A DNA stretch of 36,139 bases from Flavobacteriaceae bacterium (GCA_947452415.1 CANGCT010000020.1:1-36139), one strand, 5' to 3'. Shown: positions 7,474 to 16,824, numbered from the stretch's first letter. Translations and numbers: made by a program. Notes: generated by a model not told the origin, from the letters alone.

Positions 7474-9123
7474 TTATTGTAACCAAAAAGGTGTAAATTG
7501 ATTTTTAACAAATATCTGAGACAAACTAACATTTGGAACATTAGCTGAATTGTTAGAATATTCTGAAGCTGGGTATAATAATCTATATGGACTGTTTGGC
7601 TGAGAAGCATTAGTAGATAATGGATTATTTGGAAATCCTGTTCTTAATTTATCTAAAAATGGTTCCATACCATTGATACCACTAACTGCTAACCATTTTT
7701 GAGTTAATATAACTTGAAGCTTATCAGGAGTACCAGCCCAACCTAGACCTAATTTATTTCCAACACCAGTTGAACCAGTTCCAAGATAGGTTGCTGCAGT
7801 GGTAGAAAGTGGTAGAGGAGTGTAATTGGTTAATGGCAAAACAAAAAAGTCAAAAGATGCTGAAACAGCACTGTCAAATAATGTATGTGGATCACCAAAA
7901 CCTAAATCAACACCACCATTAAAATTATTAATAGCTTGCTGGCTTCTATATTCCGCTTCGGCTTGCAAAAACAAACTTTCAGCTTTAGTCATTAAGAATC
8001 CTGGTTTAGACTCTGCATTTTCAAAAGCATCAATTGCACTAAGTCCAGTAAATCCCGTTAAGCCTGAACCAACTAAAGAAGGTGTAGGCATTGTAGAAAC
8101 GCCTTGATCTATACCGATAATATTTCCACTAGAATTAGCAATAAACATTTTACCTCTTCTAGGATCTTTTGCTGTACCACCAGTATTAACGATACCACCT
8201 GGTTGATTAACATTAGCCATTAATACTTTAGCTACATAACTAGATGCACAAGCTAGTCTTGCAGAATAACTTCCATAAGTAGCACCTCCAGCATTAGGAT
8301 CATAAATTTTTGAATAGTATAATGAGAAAGGGTTATATTGTGATTCAGTTGAATTATTATACCCAGGATTAACTTTCACGTCACTATCCACAAATTCAGC
8401 ACCAGAAAGAAGTGCTAAATATTGTTCTCTTAATGCAATTGAAGTTGGATCGGTTACATTAGATAAACGTAAACACATTTTTAATTCAATAGTATTAGCA
8501 AATTTAACCCATGAAGTTAAATCACCATTAAAAACAATGTCTTCAGCACCAACGGAAGAAGCATTCACACTACCACCACCATTTAACATAGCTTTAGCAG
8601 ACTCTAATTGATTAAACAAATCAGCATAGATTGCTTTATCGTTATCATAACTAGGATGTTGAATATCAACATTAAAAGACTTGCTATAAGGAGCATTACC
8701 ATATAAGGCAACTATATATTCCATATAGTAACTTTTCATAATTTTTGCAATAGCAACATGATTATCATAAACTCCTGAATCGTTCGGATATACAATCATA
8801 TTGTTAAAATTAGCCATTCCAGTATAAAGTCCATTCCAAATACCTTGTCTAGTAGAAGTTGTGAAGTTCATAGTAAACTCAGTACTATAAGGCTGAGTAT
8901 AATAAGCGGTATTACCGCTCCAATAATTAGTCATTAAGTTACCATACTCATTCATTGTTACTGCTTGAGTAATAAAAGTAGTTGACAAAGCGTTCGCCAA
9001 TAATGCAGGCGGAATAATACTAGATGTATGTGGGTAATTATTAGATGAATTTACATCCAGATAATCGTTACATGACGACAAAGTCAATGTAAAAGCAATC
9101 ATCAAATAGAATATCTTTTTCAT
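7474..9123 (-). CDS. SusD/RagB-type nutrient-binding outer-membrane lipoprotein
   Basis: 549 residues. Lipoprotein signal MKKIFYLMIAFTLTLSSC with lipid-carrying C18, then NDYLDVN, the usual opening of SusD-like proteins. The helical repeat region includes AKIMKSYYMEYIVALYGNAPYS (about 127-148) and the late YRSQQAINNF segment, with the C-terminal pattern TQKWLAVSGINGMEPFLD. This fits the SusD-like group often called nutrient-binding lipoproteins. It would sit as a lid on the SusC-type transporter encoded 10 bases upstream. Ligand unknown: no glycoside hydrolase, protease, sigma or anti-sigma gene accompanies the pair, so either a glycan or a peptide is possible. Confidence 0.93.
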   Translation of the reverse strand: MKKIFYLMIAFTLTLSSCNDYLDVNSSNNYPHTSSIIPPALLANALSTTFITQAVTMNEYGNLMTNYWSGNTAYYTQPYSTEFTMNFTTSTRQGIWNGLYTGMANFNNMIVYPNDSGVYDNHVAIAKIMKSYYMEYIVALYGNAPYSKSFNVDIQHPSYDNDKAIYADLFNQLESAKAMLNGGGSVNASSVGAEDIVFNGDLTSWVKFANTIELKMCLRLSNVTDPTSIALREQYLALLSGAEFVDSDVKVNPGYNNSTESQYNPFSLYYSKIYDPNAGGATYGSYSARLACASSYVAKVLMANVNQPGGIVNTGGTAKDPRRGKMFIANSSGNIIGIDQGVSTMPTPSLVGSGLTGFTGLSAIDAFENAESKPGFLMTKAESLFLQAEAEYRSQQAINNFNGGVDLGFGDPHTLFDSAVSASFDFFVLPLTNYTPLPLSTTAATYLGTGSTGVGNKLGLGWAGTPDKLQVILTQKWLAVSGINGMEPFLDKLRTGFPNNPLSTNASQPNSPYRLLYPASEYSNNSANVPNVSLSQIFVKNQFTPFWLQ

Positions 9124-9133
9124 ATTTATTAAA

Positions 9134-12100
9134 TTAAAAAGTTAAATTAACACTAAAACCAAATGTTTTAGTAGATGGATATTGACCAGTTTGAGCATAT
9201 CCCATAGCATTAGGATTTGTATTATCGGCTGAAGATGTTCTTAAAGCACTCGTAGTAGACGCAGCATTATAAACATTAGAAGCTTCAGAATCAGCATATC
9301 CTCTATTATTACTATGTTTGAATAAATTATTTTTATCAACAAAGAAAATAAATGGATTTCTTGCATTTATACCAAATCTAAGAGAAGATAATTTAAGTTT
9401 CTCTACCACATTTTTAGGTAATGAATAGCTTAAAGCAATCTCACGAATTTTAAATTGGGTACCATCAATTAATTGAGATTCACCCAATTGAGATTGTGCA
9501 CCATAATAATTAACTGTAGAACCAGAAGCTCCTGCATAGGCAGCACTGTATATAGCACTTGTACCAGTGTTTGGAATATAAACTCCAGGAGTTGGAGTAG
9601 TTAATACTGAATTAGGGAAAATAAAACCTTTAGTTCTATCAAAATCTGCAGATTCAGGGAGATTACCTGACCAAGTCATGTTGTATTTGGTTCCGGAAAT
9701 AAATGAATTTCCAGTTCTATAATCTGCAACAACTGCTAAACGAAGACCTTTGTAGGTAAAATTATTAGAAAATCCTATAATATAATCAGGGTTAACTTTT
9801 CCTATTAATGAGCGTGTAGAACTTACTAATGGCATGCCGTTAGAAGAATTAATAATTACATTACCTTGATTATCTCTTTGGTAAACTGTACCTTTAATAG
9901 ATGGGAAAGATTCTCCAACAATTGCATAAGTACCTGCATTTACTCCAGAGTCATTTCTATAATCATATAATTGAATCTCTGTACTTCCATTATTCAAACT
10001 TGTAACTTTTGATTCGTAAGTTGAATAACTAATTCTACCATCCCAAGTAAAATTTTGTGTTTTAATTGCGGTAAAACCTAAATCTAGTTCAAGACCTTTG
10101 TTAGTTAAATTTCCAATGTTATCTTTAAAAGTACTATATCCTAACCAAGAATATGGAACTCCACCATTAGAAACTAAATTAGTTACATCTGATTTATAAA
10201 CGGTAGCATCTAATGACAATCTATCCTTTAAAAATCTTAAACTTAAACCTGCCTCCATTGAGTTAGTGAATTCTGGTTTAATATTAACATTAGTATATCC
10301 TCCGAAAAGACCGTAAGAAGAATTATTCTGAAATGGGTATCCATATCCAAGTGGTGATAATCTTTCAATATCGTAAGGATTAACCGCACTAGAGTTACCA
10401 ACACGAGCAAAGTTTGCGAAAACTTTCAAATAATTTACTGCTTTGTTGGATTTAAGTCCGTCAAATGCTTTTGTTGGAACAAAAGACAAACCAGCTGATG
10501 GGTAAAAATAAGAGTTATTCCCTGTAATTAGAGTAGAAGTCATATCTTCTCTTCCAGTTAAATTTAGGAATAAATAATCATTATATCCAAAATCAAAATT
10601 AGCAAAATAAGAAACTTTTCTAGTTCTAAAACTATTATTATTCAAGTCTCTTGGAAGATCTGGACTTAACACATTCTGAATATTATACCATTCTGGAATT
10701 TGTAAATTTTTACCCCCTTGAGAAATATTAGTTGAGAATTTGTCTTGAATATTGTTACCTATATTTGCTTTGAAAGAAACATTTTTAGCTAATGTATAAT
10801 CTAAATTCACCATTAAATCACTGTAGAAATTTCTATAGAACGCATTGGTTCTATAATATTCTGAAATTTGAGACATACTAAAATCACCTTCATCACTAGT
10901 TCCACTAACATTGAAACTATTTTTATGCGTTTCTTGAATTGAGGTTTGAGTTTGCAAATTTGCTAAATAAGAAACATTAATATGCTTGCTTATTTCATAA
11001 CCCAAAGACAGATTTGTATTAAAAAAGTTTGTAGTACGATCTAATCTATCATTTTGGCGCTCCCAAAAAGGATTGTTATAGAAAATTGTCCAACCAGCAG
11101 GACCAGCATTAGCAAAATTTTCTACTGGAATATTTGGTGCAGACTGCAATAAATGCTCTAAAGTATTATCAGCATCTGCTTGCTTAGATTGAGAAGATAT
11201 GTAAGTTACTCCTCCATCTAATTTCCATTTTCCAATTTTTTTTCCACCTTTAAAAGTAAACGAGTTTCTTTTAGATTGATCTCCATTCACTACAAATTCT
11301 TTTTGAAGTCTGTTTGCAGAAAACAAAGCATAACCCTCTTCACCACCAAAGTTAAGAGAAACACCATTTTGAGTTGTCGTTCCAGTTTGATAATATTTTT
11401 TCATATTATCTTTAATAAAACTAAATGGCAATTGTTGTGGAACAACTCCTGTATCTTGTATACTTCCATCTAAAGCAGGACCCCATGCACCATTTTCAAC
11501 AGAATAATGATCTCCATCCCAACCTTGTCCGTAAACAGATTGCTTTTGAGGTAAAAAAGAAATATTTTCAAAATCAACAGAAGAATTAACCGAAATATTT
11601 AATTTATTTCCACCGCTTCCTTTTTTAGTAGTAACAACAACAACACCGTTAGAGCCTTGTTCACCATATAAAGCTGAACCTTGAGCTCCTTTAATAATAT
11701 TCACACTCTCTACAATATCAGGTGATAATTGCGCTAACACAGTAGAAGTAGAAATTGCATTATCAATTACAATCAATGCTTCTGTATTACCCGAAACAGA
11801 TCTTGGCCCTCTTAAAACAATACTAGAACTTCCATTAACACCACTACTAGTATTGTTAATTTGCAATCCAGAAACCTTAGCTGTCAAACTACTAATAACG
11901 CTTGGATTATTAGCTTGTGTTAACTCTTTGTTTCCAATTACTTGTTGCGAAGAAGTTTGTGCATCTTTTTTCTTCTTAATCCCTAAAGCACCAGTTATAA
12001 CTACATCATCCAATTTAGTAGTTATTTCTTTTAAAGCTACATTGTAGCTATTAGCAGAACCAACGGTAATAGTCTTGTTGTCATATCCAGAATAGGACAC

Positions 12101-12313
12101 CAATAAAACATCTCCTGATTTCGCTTTGATGGAATATTTACCATCCATATCTGCTGAAACACCTTTTGCTGTACCTTTAATTACAACATTGGCACCAGGT
12201 AAAGGTAATTTACCATCGGTAACCGTACCTGTTACAGTTTTCTCTTGTGCAAACGAAAACTGCATTGATAACGCTAATACTAGCGTAAAAATCCATTTGA
12301 ACTTCGATCTCAT
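9134..12313 (-). CDS. SusC/RagA family TonB-dependent outer-membrane transporter
   Basis: 1059 residues. Signal peptide MRSKFKWIFTLVLALSMQFSFAQ. A carboxypeptidase-regulatory-like beta-sandwich covers about 25-105 (GTVTDGKLPLPGANVVIKGT, then LLVSYSGYDNKTI). The TonB plug (about 110-235) has the SusC signature DDVVITGALGIKKKK, then VSGLQIN, IVLRGPRSVSG and GSALYGEQGSNGVVVVTTKK. A 22-strand barrel should follow, and the chain ends FGFSVNLTF with a terminal Phe. It is paired with the SusD gene and shares its terminator. It is divergent from rnhB across a 199-base gap. Energised import across the outer membrane is the family role; the substrate cannot be told. Confidence 0.95.
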   Translation of the reverse strand: MRSKFKWIFTLVLALSMQFSFAQEKTVTGTVTDGKLPLPGANVVIKGTAKGVSADMDGKYSIKAKSGDVLLVSYSGYDNKTITVGSANSYNVALKEITTKLDDVVITGALGIKKKKDAQTSSQQVIGNKELTQANNPSVISSLTAKVSGLQINNTSSGVNGSSSIVLRGPRSVSGNTEALIVIDNAISTSTVLAQLSPDIVESVNIIKGAQGSALYGEQGSNGVVVVTTKKGSGGNKLNISVNSSVDFENISFLPQKQSVYGQGWDGDHYSVENGAWGPALDGSIQDTGVVPQQLPFSFIKDNMKKYYQTGTTTQNGVSLNFGGEEGYALFSANRLQKEFVVNGDQSKRNSFTFKGGKKIGKWKLDGGVTYISSQSKQADADNTLEHLLQSAPNIPVENFANAGPAGWTIFYNNPFWERQNDRLDRTTNFFNTNLSLGYEISKHINVSYLANLQTQTSIQETHKNSFNVSGTSDEGDFSMSQISEYYRTNAFYRNFYSDLMVNLDYTLAKNVSFKANIGNNIQDKFSTNISQGGKNLQIPEWYNIQNVLSPDLPRDLNNNSFRTRKVSYFANFDFGYNDYLFLNLTGREDMTSTLITGNNSYFYPSAGLSFVPTKAFDGLKSNKAVNYLKVFANFARVGNSSAVNPYDIERLSPLGYGYPFQNNSSYGLFGGYTNVNIKPEFTNSMEAGLSLRFLKDRLSLDATVYKSDVTNLVSNGGVPYSWLGYSTFKDNIGNLTNKGLELDLGFTAIKTQNFTWDGRISYSTYESKVTSLNNGSTEIQLYDYRNDSGVNAGTYAIVGESFPSIKGTVYQRDNQGNVIINSSNGMPLVSSTRSLIGKVNPDYIIGFSNNFTYKGLRLAVVADYRTGNSFISGTKYNMTWSGNLPESADFDRTKGFIFPNSVLTTPTPGVYIPNTGTSAIYSAAYAGASGSTVNYYGAQSQLGESQLIDGTQFKIREIALSYSLPKNVVEKLKLSSLRFGINARNPFIFFVDKNNLFKHSNNRGYADSEASNVYNAASTTSALRTSSADNTNPNAMGYAQTGQYPSTKTFGFSVNLTF

Positions 12314-12424
12314 ATTAATTTTATTTGAGTTAGTTATTCCGCAAACTTCTTAATAATTTCTTAAATAACCAAATAATATGTATAAATATTATATTTTAAT
12401 TATGTTAAAATTTAAAAGGTTTTC

Positions 12425-12432
12425 TAAATTTG
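12425..12432 (+). promoter_or_regulatory. -7 promoter box of rnhB
   Basis: TAAATTTG matches TAnnTTTG. It gives a leader of about 75 bases before the rnhB ATG. No clear -33 TTG. No equally good box was found for the divergent susC. Confidence 0.45.
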
Positions 12433-12512
12433 CGGCTGCAACACATCTTGTAGATACTTAATAACACAAATGGTTGCGTTAAAATTTGATTTATTTTTAA
12501 ATAATTAATTTT

Positions 12513-13094
12513 ATGTTAAATTTAAGATTTACAGAGTACGATTTAGAATGCGGAACTGATGAAGCAGGCAGAGGATGCCTTGCGGGGCCCGTTACAGCCG
12601 CTGCAGTGCTTCTACCAACTGATTTTAATTTAGAGCTCCTTAACGACTCAAAACAATTATCTGAAAAAACTAGAGGAAAGCTTAGACCTTTAATTGAAGA
12701 CCTTGCCATCTCCTTTTCGGTTACGCATCTTGGCCCAACAATTATTGATGAAATCAACATCTTAAATGCTTCCATTCAAGCCATGCAGGAGAGCATAATG
12801 AAGTTAAAACCTTCTCCATTGTATATAATTGTAGATGGTAATAGGTTTAAACCTATTAATGATATTCCGTATAGTACTATAATAAAAGGTGATTCTAAAT
12901 ATATGAGTATTGCGGCAGCTTCGGTTTTGGCTAAAACGTATCGGGATGCGTATATGGATAAAATTCATGAGGAGTTCCCAATGTATAACTGGAAACAAAA
13001 CAAGGGCTACCCTACTAAAGAACATCGGGAAGCAATTAAGAAATATGGAACAACTAAATATCATAGAATGACGTTTAGTGGTTGTAAGTTGTAG
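12513..13094 (+). CDS. rnhB: Ribonuclease HII
   Basis: 193 residues, full length. Cleaves RNA in RNA-DNA hybrids, including single misincorporated ribonucleotides. The signature [14 protein letters not shown] gives D16 and E17. The remaining carboxylates are D108 (IIVDGN) and D127 ([23 protein letters not shown]), so the catalytic set is complete. The C-terminal [18 protein letters not shown] is also typical of the family. The last three codons and the stop codon lie inside a heptamer tandem array (13081 onward), so the natural C-terminus may have drifted. It converges on lipB. Confidence 0.97.
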   Translation: MLNLRFTEYDLECGTDEAGRGCLAGPVTAAAVLLPTDFNLELLNDSKQLSEKTRGKLRPLIEDLAISFSVTHLGPTIIDEINILNASIQAMQESIMKLKPSPLYIIVDGNRFKPINDIPYSTIIKGDSKYMSIAAASVLAKTYRDAYMDKIHEEFPMYNWKQNKGYPTKEHREAIKKYGTTKYHRMTFSGCKL

Positions 13095-13122
13095 GTTGTA
13101 GGTTGTAAGTTGTAGGTTGTAG
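13081..13122. repeat. Heptamer tandem array (GTTGTAR x6) over the rnhB stop codon
   Basis: Six units in the order GTTGTAA, GTTGTAG, GTTGTAG, repeated once, so there is also a 21-base higher-order repeat. The rnhB stop TAG (13092-13094) is part of unit 2. Confidence 0.9.
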
Positions 13123-13136
13123 GTTTTATGTTAAAT

Positions 13137-13164
13137 ACTAATAACTAATTACTAGTCACTAAAC
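13137..13164. repeat. Second heptamer array (ACTARNN x4) over the lipB stop codon
   Basis: Units ACTAATA, ACTAATT, ACTAGTC and ACTAAAC in register with period 7. The lipB stop codon (complement of 13159-13161) lies in the last unit. Confidence 0.65.
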
Positions 13165-13857
13165 TATAGTACAATCAAACAATTGCGAGAAATGTTTTAC
13201 TATTTTTTGTTTAACTTCTTGTTCGTTTACTTTTTCTACTCCGAGCTCCAAATTTAAGGAGGTAACTGCCTTCCCTTTTATTCCGCATGGGATGATGTTG
13301 TCAAAATAACCAAGGTCGGGATTAACGTTTAATGCAAAACCATGCATGGTAACCCAGCGGGAGGCTCTAACGCCCATGGCGCAAATTTTTCTTGCAAATG
13401 GTGTGCCAACTCCTAACCAAACTCCTGTTTCTCCTTCGCTTCGTTCTCCTATTATATTGTATTCGGCTAGAGTTAAAATAATGACTTCTTCTAGAATGCG
13501 CAAATACTTATGAATATCGGTGAAGAAATTTTCAAGATCGAGTATGGGATAGCCAACTATTTGACCTGGTCCATGGTACGTGATATCGCCTCCGCGATTT
13601 ATTTTGTAAAAAGTAGCACCTTTTGCTTCGAGTTGTTTTTCGGAAAGAAGTAAATTGGAAATAGCACCACTTTTACCTAATGTGTATACGTGGGGGTGTT
13701 CTACAAAAAGAAAATAATTGGGAGTTGGGTGTTGGGTTTCTTCTCTCCTATTTTGAATTTTAATGTCTACAATTTCTTTAAACAAAGTTTCTTGGTAATC
13801 CCAAGTGGCTTTATAATCTTTGCTGCCTATATCTTGAAGTTGTATTTGTTTATTCAT
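13159..13857 (-). CDS. lipB: Lipoyl(octanoyl) transferase
   Basis: 232 residues. Moves the octanoyl group from acyl carrier protein to lipoyl domains of 2-oxoacid dehydrogenases and the glycine cleavage system. The substrate-binding motif RGGDITYHGPGQIVGYPILD (about 88-107) is intact. The catalytic pair is K157 (in ARKICAMGVRASRW) and C191 (in NIIPCGIKGKAVTSL). MHGFALNVNPDLGYF is also conserved. The start at MNKQIQLQDIGSKDY gives the normal family length. Its product would act on the pyruvate dehydrogenase complex, whose E1 beta gene is at 32669-33646, but the two are not linked in an operon. Confidence 0.96.
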   Translation of the reverse strand: MNKQIQLQDIGSKDYKATWDYQETLFKEIVDIKIQNRREETQHPTPNYFLFVEHPHVYTLGKSGAISNLLLSEKQLEAKGATFYKINRGGDITYHGPGQIVGYPILDLENFFTDIHKYLRILEEVIILTLAEYNIIGERSEGETGVWLGVGTPFARKICAMGVRASRWVTMHGFALNVNPDLGYFDNIIPCGIKGKAVTSLNLELGVEKVNEQEVKQKIVKHFSQLFDCTIV

Positions 13858-13971
13858 TTTTTCTTGAATTTAAGGCTATACAAAAAACACTTTAATTATT
13901 TTCATTATTTCTAATTTGAAAACTAGATGTTCTTAATGAATTTAAACAAAGAAGCAAAATTTATATATTTT

Positions 13972-14092
13972 TAGCCCCGAATGGAGTGGAAATCCTTTTT
14001 TATATAGCCTATGTTTTAATGGGCTATATAAAAAAGATTGTAACGTAATGCGGGAATGTGAATTATAGATAAAGCCCTAATGATTCGCTCCT
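13972..14092 (-). repeat. Dispersed hairpin repeat, copy B
   Basis: Plus-strand text: left flank TAGCCCCGAATGGAGTGGAA, a perfect 15-bp stem CTTTTTTATATAGCC (13995-14009) with its complement (14022-14036), then GATTGTAACGTAATGCGGG and a tail ending GCTCCT. It begins directly after the stop codon of the deoxynucleoside kinase gene when read along the minus strand and may act as its terminator. Flanks match copies A and C; the stem does not. Confidence 0.8.
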
Positions 14093-14093
14093 A

Positions 14094-14708
14094 CTAAAAA
14101 AGTCCGTTTATTTCTGCGTCAATGCGGTTTATGATGTTTCCAAGATCTTCGGGGTTGTTAAGAAAATCGATATTATCAACATCGATAATTAATAATTTTC
14201 CTTTATCATAGTTGGTTACCCATGCTTCGTAACGCTCGTTCAATCGGCTTAGGTATTCTATGGAAATTGTATTTTCGTAATCGCGACCGCGTTTATGAAT
14301 TTGCCCAACTAGATTGGGAATGGAGCTTCTTAGGTAGATTAACAAATCGGGGGCTTTGACAAGGCTTTCCATTAATTCGAAAAGTGATTTGTAGTTTTCA
14401 AAATCGCGGTTGGTCATCAAACCCATTGCGTGCAAGTTGGGCGCAAAGATGTGAGCGTCCTCATAAATGGTTCGGTCTTGAATGATTTTTTTTCCGCTTT
14501 CGCGTATTTGCAACACTTGTCGGAAACGACTGTTTAAGAAATAAATTTGCAAATTGAAGGACCAACGCTCCATTTGATGGTAAAAATCATCAAGGTAAGG
14601 ATTGTCTACTACGTCTTCAAAATGTGGTTCCCATTTGAAATGTTTGGCTAAAAGTCGCGTTAAGGTTGTTTTTCCGGCACCTATATTCCCTGCTACAGCT
14701 ATATGCAT
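14094..14708 (-). CDS. Deoxynucleoside kinase
   Basis: 204 residues, typical of bacterial dAdo/dCyd/dGuo-type kinases that salvage deoxynucleosides to monophosphates. P-loop GNIGAGKTT at 7-15; substrate-site helix ERWSFNLQIYFLNSRF (about 47-62); the DR motif IIQDRTIYEDAHIF with D78/R79; LID arginines in KRGRDYENTISIEYL (about 139-153). Which nucleoside it prefers cannot be read. Its ATG overlaps the stop of the preceding exported-protein gene by one base (TAATG), so the two share an mRNA despite no obvious functional link. Confidence 0.92.
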   Translation of the reverse strand: MHIAVAGNIGAGKTTLTRLLAKHFKWEPHFEDVVDNPYLDDFYHQMERWSFNLQIYFLNSRFRQVLQIRESGKKIIQDRTIYEDAHIFAPNLHAMGLMTNRDFENYKSLFELMESLVKAPDLLIYLRSSIPNLVGQIHKRGRDYENTISIEYLSRLNERYEAWVTNYDKGKLLIIDVDNIDFLNNPEDLGNIINRIDAEINGLF

Positions 14709-15499
14709 TACGGTATTGTGATTTTATAATTTGTAATTCCTTCGTTGGTAAAAATAGATAAAATTTGGTCTTTGTAATAAAATTTTCGCAATGATTTCTC
14801 AACAATTTGAAGTTGATATTGCTTGTTGTTGTCATAATCTCTTATAAAAAAAGCGTTGTCTTTTAAAAAGAGTATTTTATTATCTGCTATTATTTGATAA
14901 TCACCAAGAGGGATGTCTTTGGCAATTACGAAAATTTTTCCGTAAAGGTTGCAAGCATTCCATTGGTTATTTTTAGATATCCATTGAAAATAATTGTAGT
15001 CGGTTTGGTAATTACTAAAACCTTCTACTATTGGATTTCCAATTTCTTGGTATTGAGTAGTTACTAAATCGTAAAGACCAAGTTGTTGTTTTAGTGAGTT
15101 GAAAATCCATAATTTATTTTGACCTGCAATTCCTACTGCGGAAACCACAATGGAATTATCTAATTTAGAAAAATCTATTCGTTGCACTTCATTAAGTTGA
15201 TTATCTAGAATTACTGCAGTATTAAAGTTTTCGTAAAAAACAATTATTTTGAGTGGATTGAGAATATCAACTTTAGTCATAGAACCTAAAGAAAGTGCTT
15301 GGTATTGTAGAATGGCTTCTTTGTTTTTTTTATATAGAACATTATTATTACAATAATAGTAATTTTTAAATCCGTCAAGACCAATAAATTGTTCAGCATG
15401 GATTGCAATAGAATCTATGCGGGTAGGAACTAGTATTTGACTTTGCCCAAAAACAAAACCTATTGTAAAAAAAAGAAATAGAAAGACTAATTTTTTCAT
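14708..15499 (-). CDS. Exported protein of unknown function, possible beta-propeller
   Basis: 263 residues. A clear signal peptide (MKKLVFLFLFFTIGFVFGQ) and then no lipobox. The rest alternates short strands with turns (for example KLWIFNSLKQQLGLYDLVTT, KIFVIAKDIPLGDYQIIADN and KILFLKDNAFFIRDYDNNK), which resembles blades of a propeller. I do not recognise the family with confidence; similar proteins sit upstream of deoxynucleoside kinase genes in Flavobacteria as far as I recall, which is memory and not shown here. It is the first gene of a two-gene unit and is divergent from the GLPGLI gene. Confidence 0.75.
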   Translation of the reverse strand: MKKLVFLFLFFTIGFVFGQSQILVPTRIDSIAIHAEQFIGLDGFKNYYYCNNNVLYKKNKEAILQYQALSLGSMTKVDILNPLKIIVFYENFNTAVILDNQLNEVQRIDFSKLDNSIVVSAVGIAGQNKLWIFNSLKQQLGLYDLVTTQYQEIGNPIVEGFSNYQTDYNYFQWISKNNQWNACNLYGKIFVIAKDIPLGDYQIIADNKILFLKDNAFFIRDYDNNKQYQLQIVEKSLRKFYYKDQILSIFTNEGITNYKITIP

Positions 15500-15814
15500 T
15501 ATGAGGCTAAATTACAATATTCTATTGGTATTATAAGTAAGACATATAGAAATTAAGACACAAATTATACCATTATTGAACGAATTTTATTTTTATGAGA
15601 TAATTTATTAATAAATTTTATGTTCTAAAAAATACATACACTAAAAAATTTCAAATAAAATAGTAAAACTAACTTCTAAAAATTTTATTAAATTTTTTCA
15701 AGAAATATATCCTCGTCTATTTTACAATGTTAAAAAAATTAACAATCCTTTAGTAACAAAATGTAAAATCATTCGTCATATTTGTTGCTGCAAAAACTTA
15801 ACAAAACCTACATT
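15500..15814. other. AT-rich divergent intergenic region
   Basis: 315 bases between the exported-protein gene (minus) and the GLPGLI gene (plus). It must hold both promoters, but no perfect TAnnTTTG box stands out; CATATTTG near 15777-15784 is one mismatch away for the plus side. A small inverted repeat TGTTAA-AAAAA-TTAACA (15728-15744), 70 bases before the GLPGLI ATG, could be an operator, but may be chance in such AT-rich DNA. No RNA gene or further ORF seen. Confidence 0.5.
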
Positions 15815-16732
15815 ATGAAAAAATTGCTTTTATCTATTGCACTTTTACTTACTTTAATAAGTTCTTATGCCCAGAAAAACTTTCAAGGAATGGCAGTATA
15901 CGAATCTAAAACTAGCACTGCCGACTTTAAAAAACGATTTGAAGGAAATAAAGAAATGACTCCAGAAATGCAAAAAGGCATTGAGGAACGAATGAAAAAA
16001 ATGTTTGAAAAAACTTTCATTCTAAACTTTGACAAACAAACTTCCATCTACAAGGAAGAAGAAAAACTAGATGCTCCAGGTCAAAATGGTGGTGGAATGC
16101 GAATGATGTCCTCCTTTATGGGCGGTGGTGGAACTTATTACAAAAATGTAAAAGATAAAAACTACTCGGTAGATAAAGAATTTATGGGAAAAGAATTTTT
16201 GATTAAAGATTCTTTGAAAACTTACAAATGGGTAATGGAAAGCGAAACCCGATCAATTGGTGGGTATACTTGTTACAAAGCAACTACAGTAATCCCAGCT
16301 AGCAAAACCGATTTTAGAAACTTTAGACCGAAAAGAGAGGAAGATAAAAAAGTGGAAATTAAATCGGATTCTTCTAAAACAGATACAAAAGAAAAGAAAA
16401 CCAATTTCATGGATGAAATTGAATTACCAAAAGAAATCACCATTACTGCTTGGTACACTCCAGAAATTCCTGTAAATCAAGGGCCTGAAGGATATTGGGG
16501 GTTACCAGGACTTATTCTTGAAGTAAATGATGGTAAGACTATTATATTATGTTCTAAAGTAGTTTTAAATGCTAAAGATAAAGTAGAAATTAAAGCACCT
16601 ACTAATGGAAAAGTAATCTCTCAAAAAGACTACGACGAGACAATCATTAAAAAAATGGAAGAGTTTAGACAAATGAATCAAAGCCAAGGTGGCCATGGTG
16701 GTCCTGGAAGAGGAATGCGATTTGGAGGATAA
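15815..16732 (+). CDS. GLPGLI family exported protein
   Basis: 305 residues from MKKLLLSIALLLTLISSYAQ, a signal peptide; an ORF start 33 bases upstream is not an ATG-led signal and was rejected. The family hallmark GLPGLI appears in GYWGLPGLILEVNDGK (about 227-242), preceded by the typical ITAWYTPEIPVNQGPEG. Lys/Glu-rich and Gly/Met-rich stretches (GQNGGGMRMM, GGHGGPGRGMRFGG) are low complexity. Function unknown. The gene precedes a large TonB-receptor-like protein, an arrangement that recurs in this phylum and suggests joint action at the outer membrane. A terminator separates the two, so the partner may be expressed at a lower level. Confidence 0.92.
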   Translation: MKKLLLSIALLLTLISSYAQKNFQGMAVYESKTSTADFKKRFEGNKEMTPEMQKGIEERMKKMFEKTFILNFDKQTSIYKEEEKLDAPGQNGGGMRMMSSFMGGGGTYYKNVKDKNYSVDKEFMGKEFLIKDSLKTYKWVMESETRSIGGYTCYKATTVIPASKTDFRNFRPKREEDKKVEIKSDSSKTDTKEKKTNFMDEIELPKEITITAWYTPEIPVNQGPEGYWGLPGLILEVNDGKTIILCSKVVLNAKDKVEIKAPTNGKVISQKDYDETIIKKMEEFRQMNQSQGGHGGPGRGMRFGG

Positions 16733-16745
16733 TTTTAATTGAATG

Positions 16746-16790
16746 AAAAAGGAAGAATTTCTTAAATTAAAAGAGGTTCTTCCTTTTTTA
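16746..16790 (+). terminator. Terminator between the GLPGLI gene and its TonB-receptor-like partner
   Basis: Perfect 12-bp stem AAAAAGGAAGAA (16746-16757) with TTCTTCCTTTTT (16777-16788), ending in a T run. The next gene starts 35 bases later. Confidence 0.8.
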
Positions 16791-16824
16791 TAGTACTAAA
16801 CTAAGAATACACCAATATACTAAC

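Noticed and set aside
12497-12775. 92-codon minus-strand ORF over the start of rnhB
   Set aside because: Antisense shadow of rnhB; the plus-strand gene has all catalytic residues.
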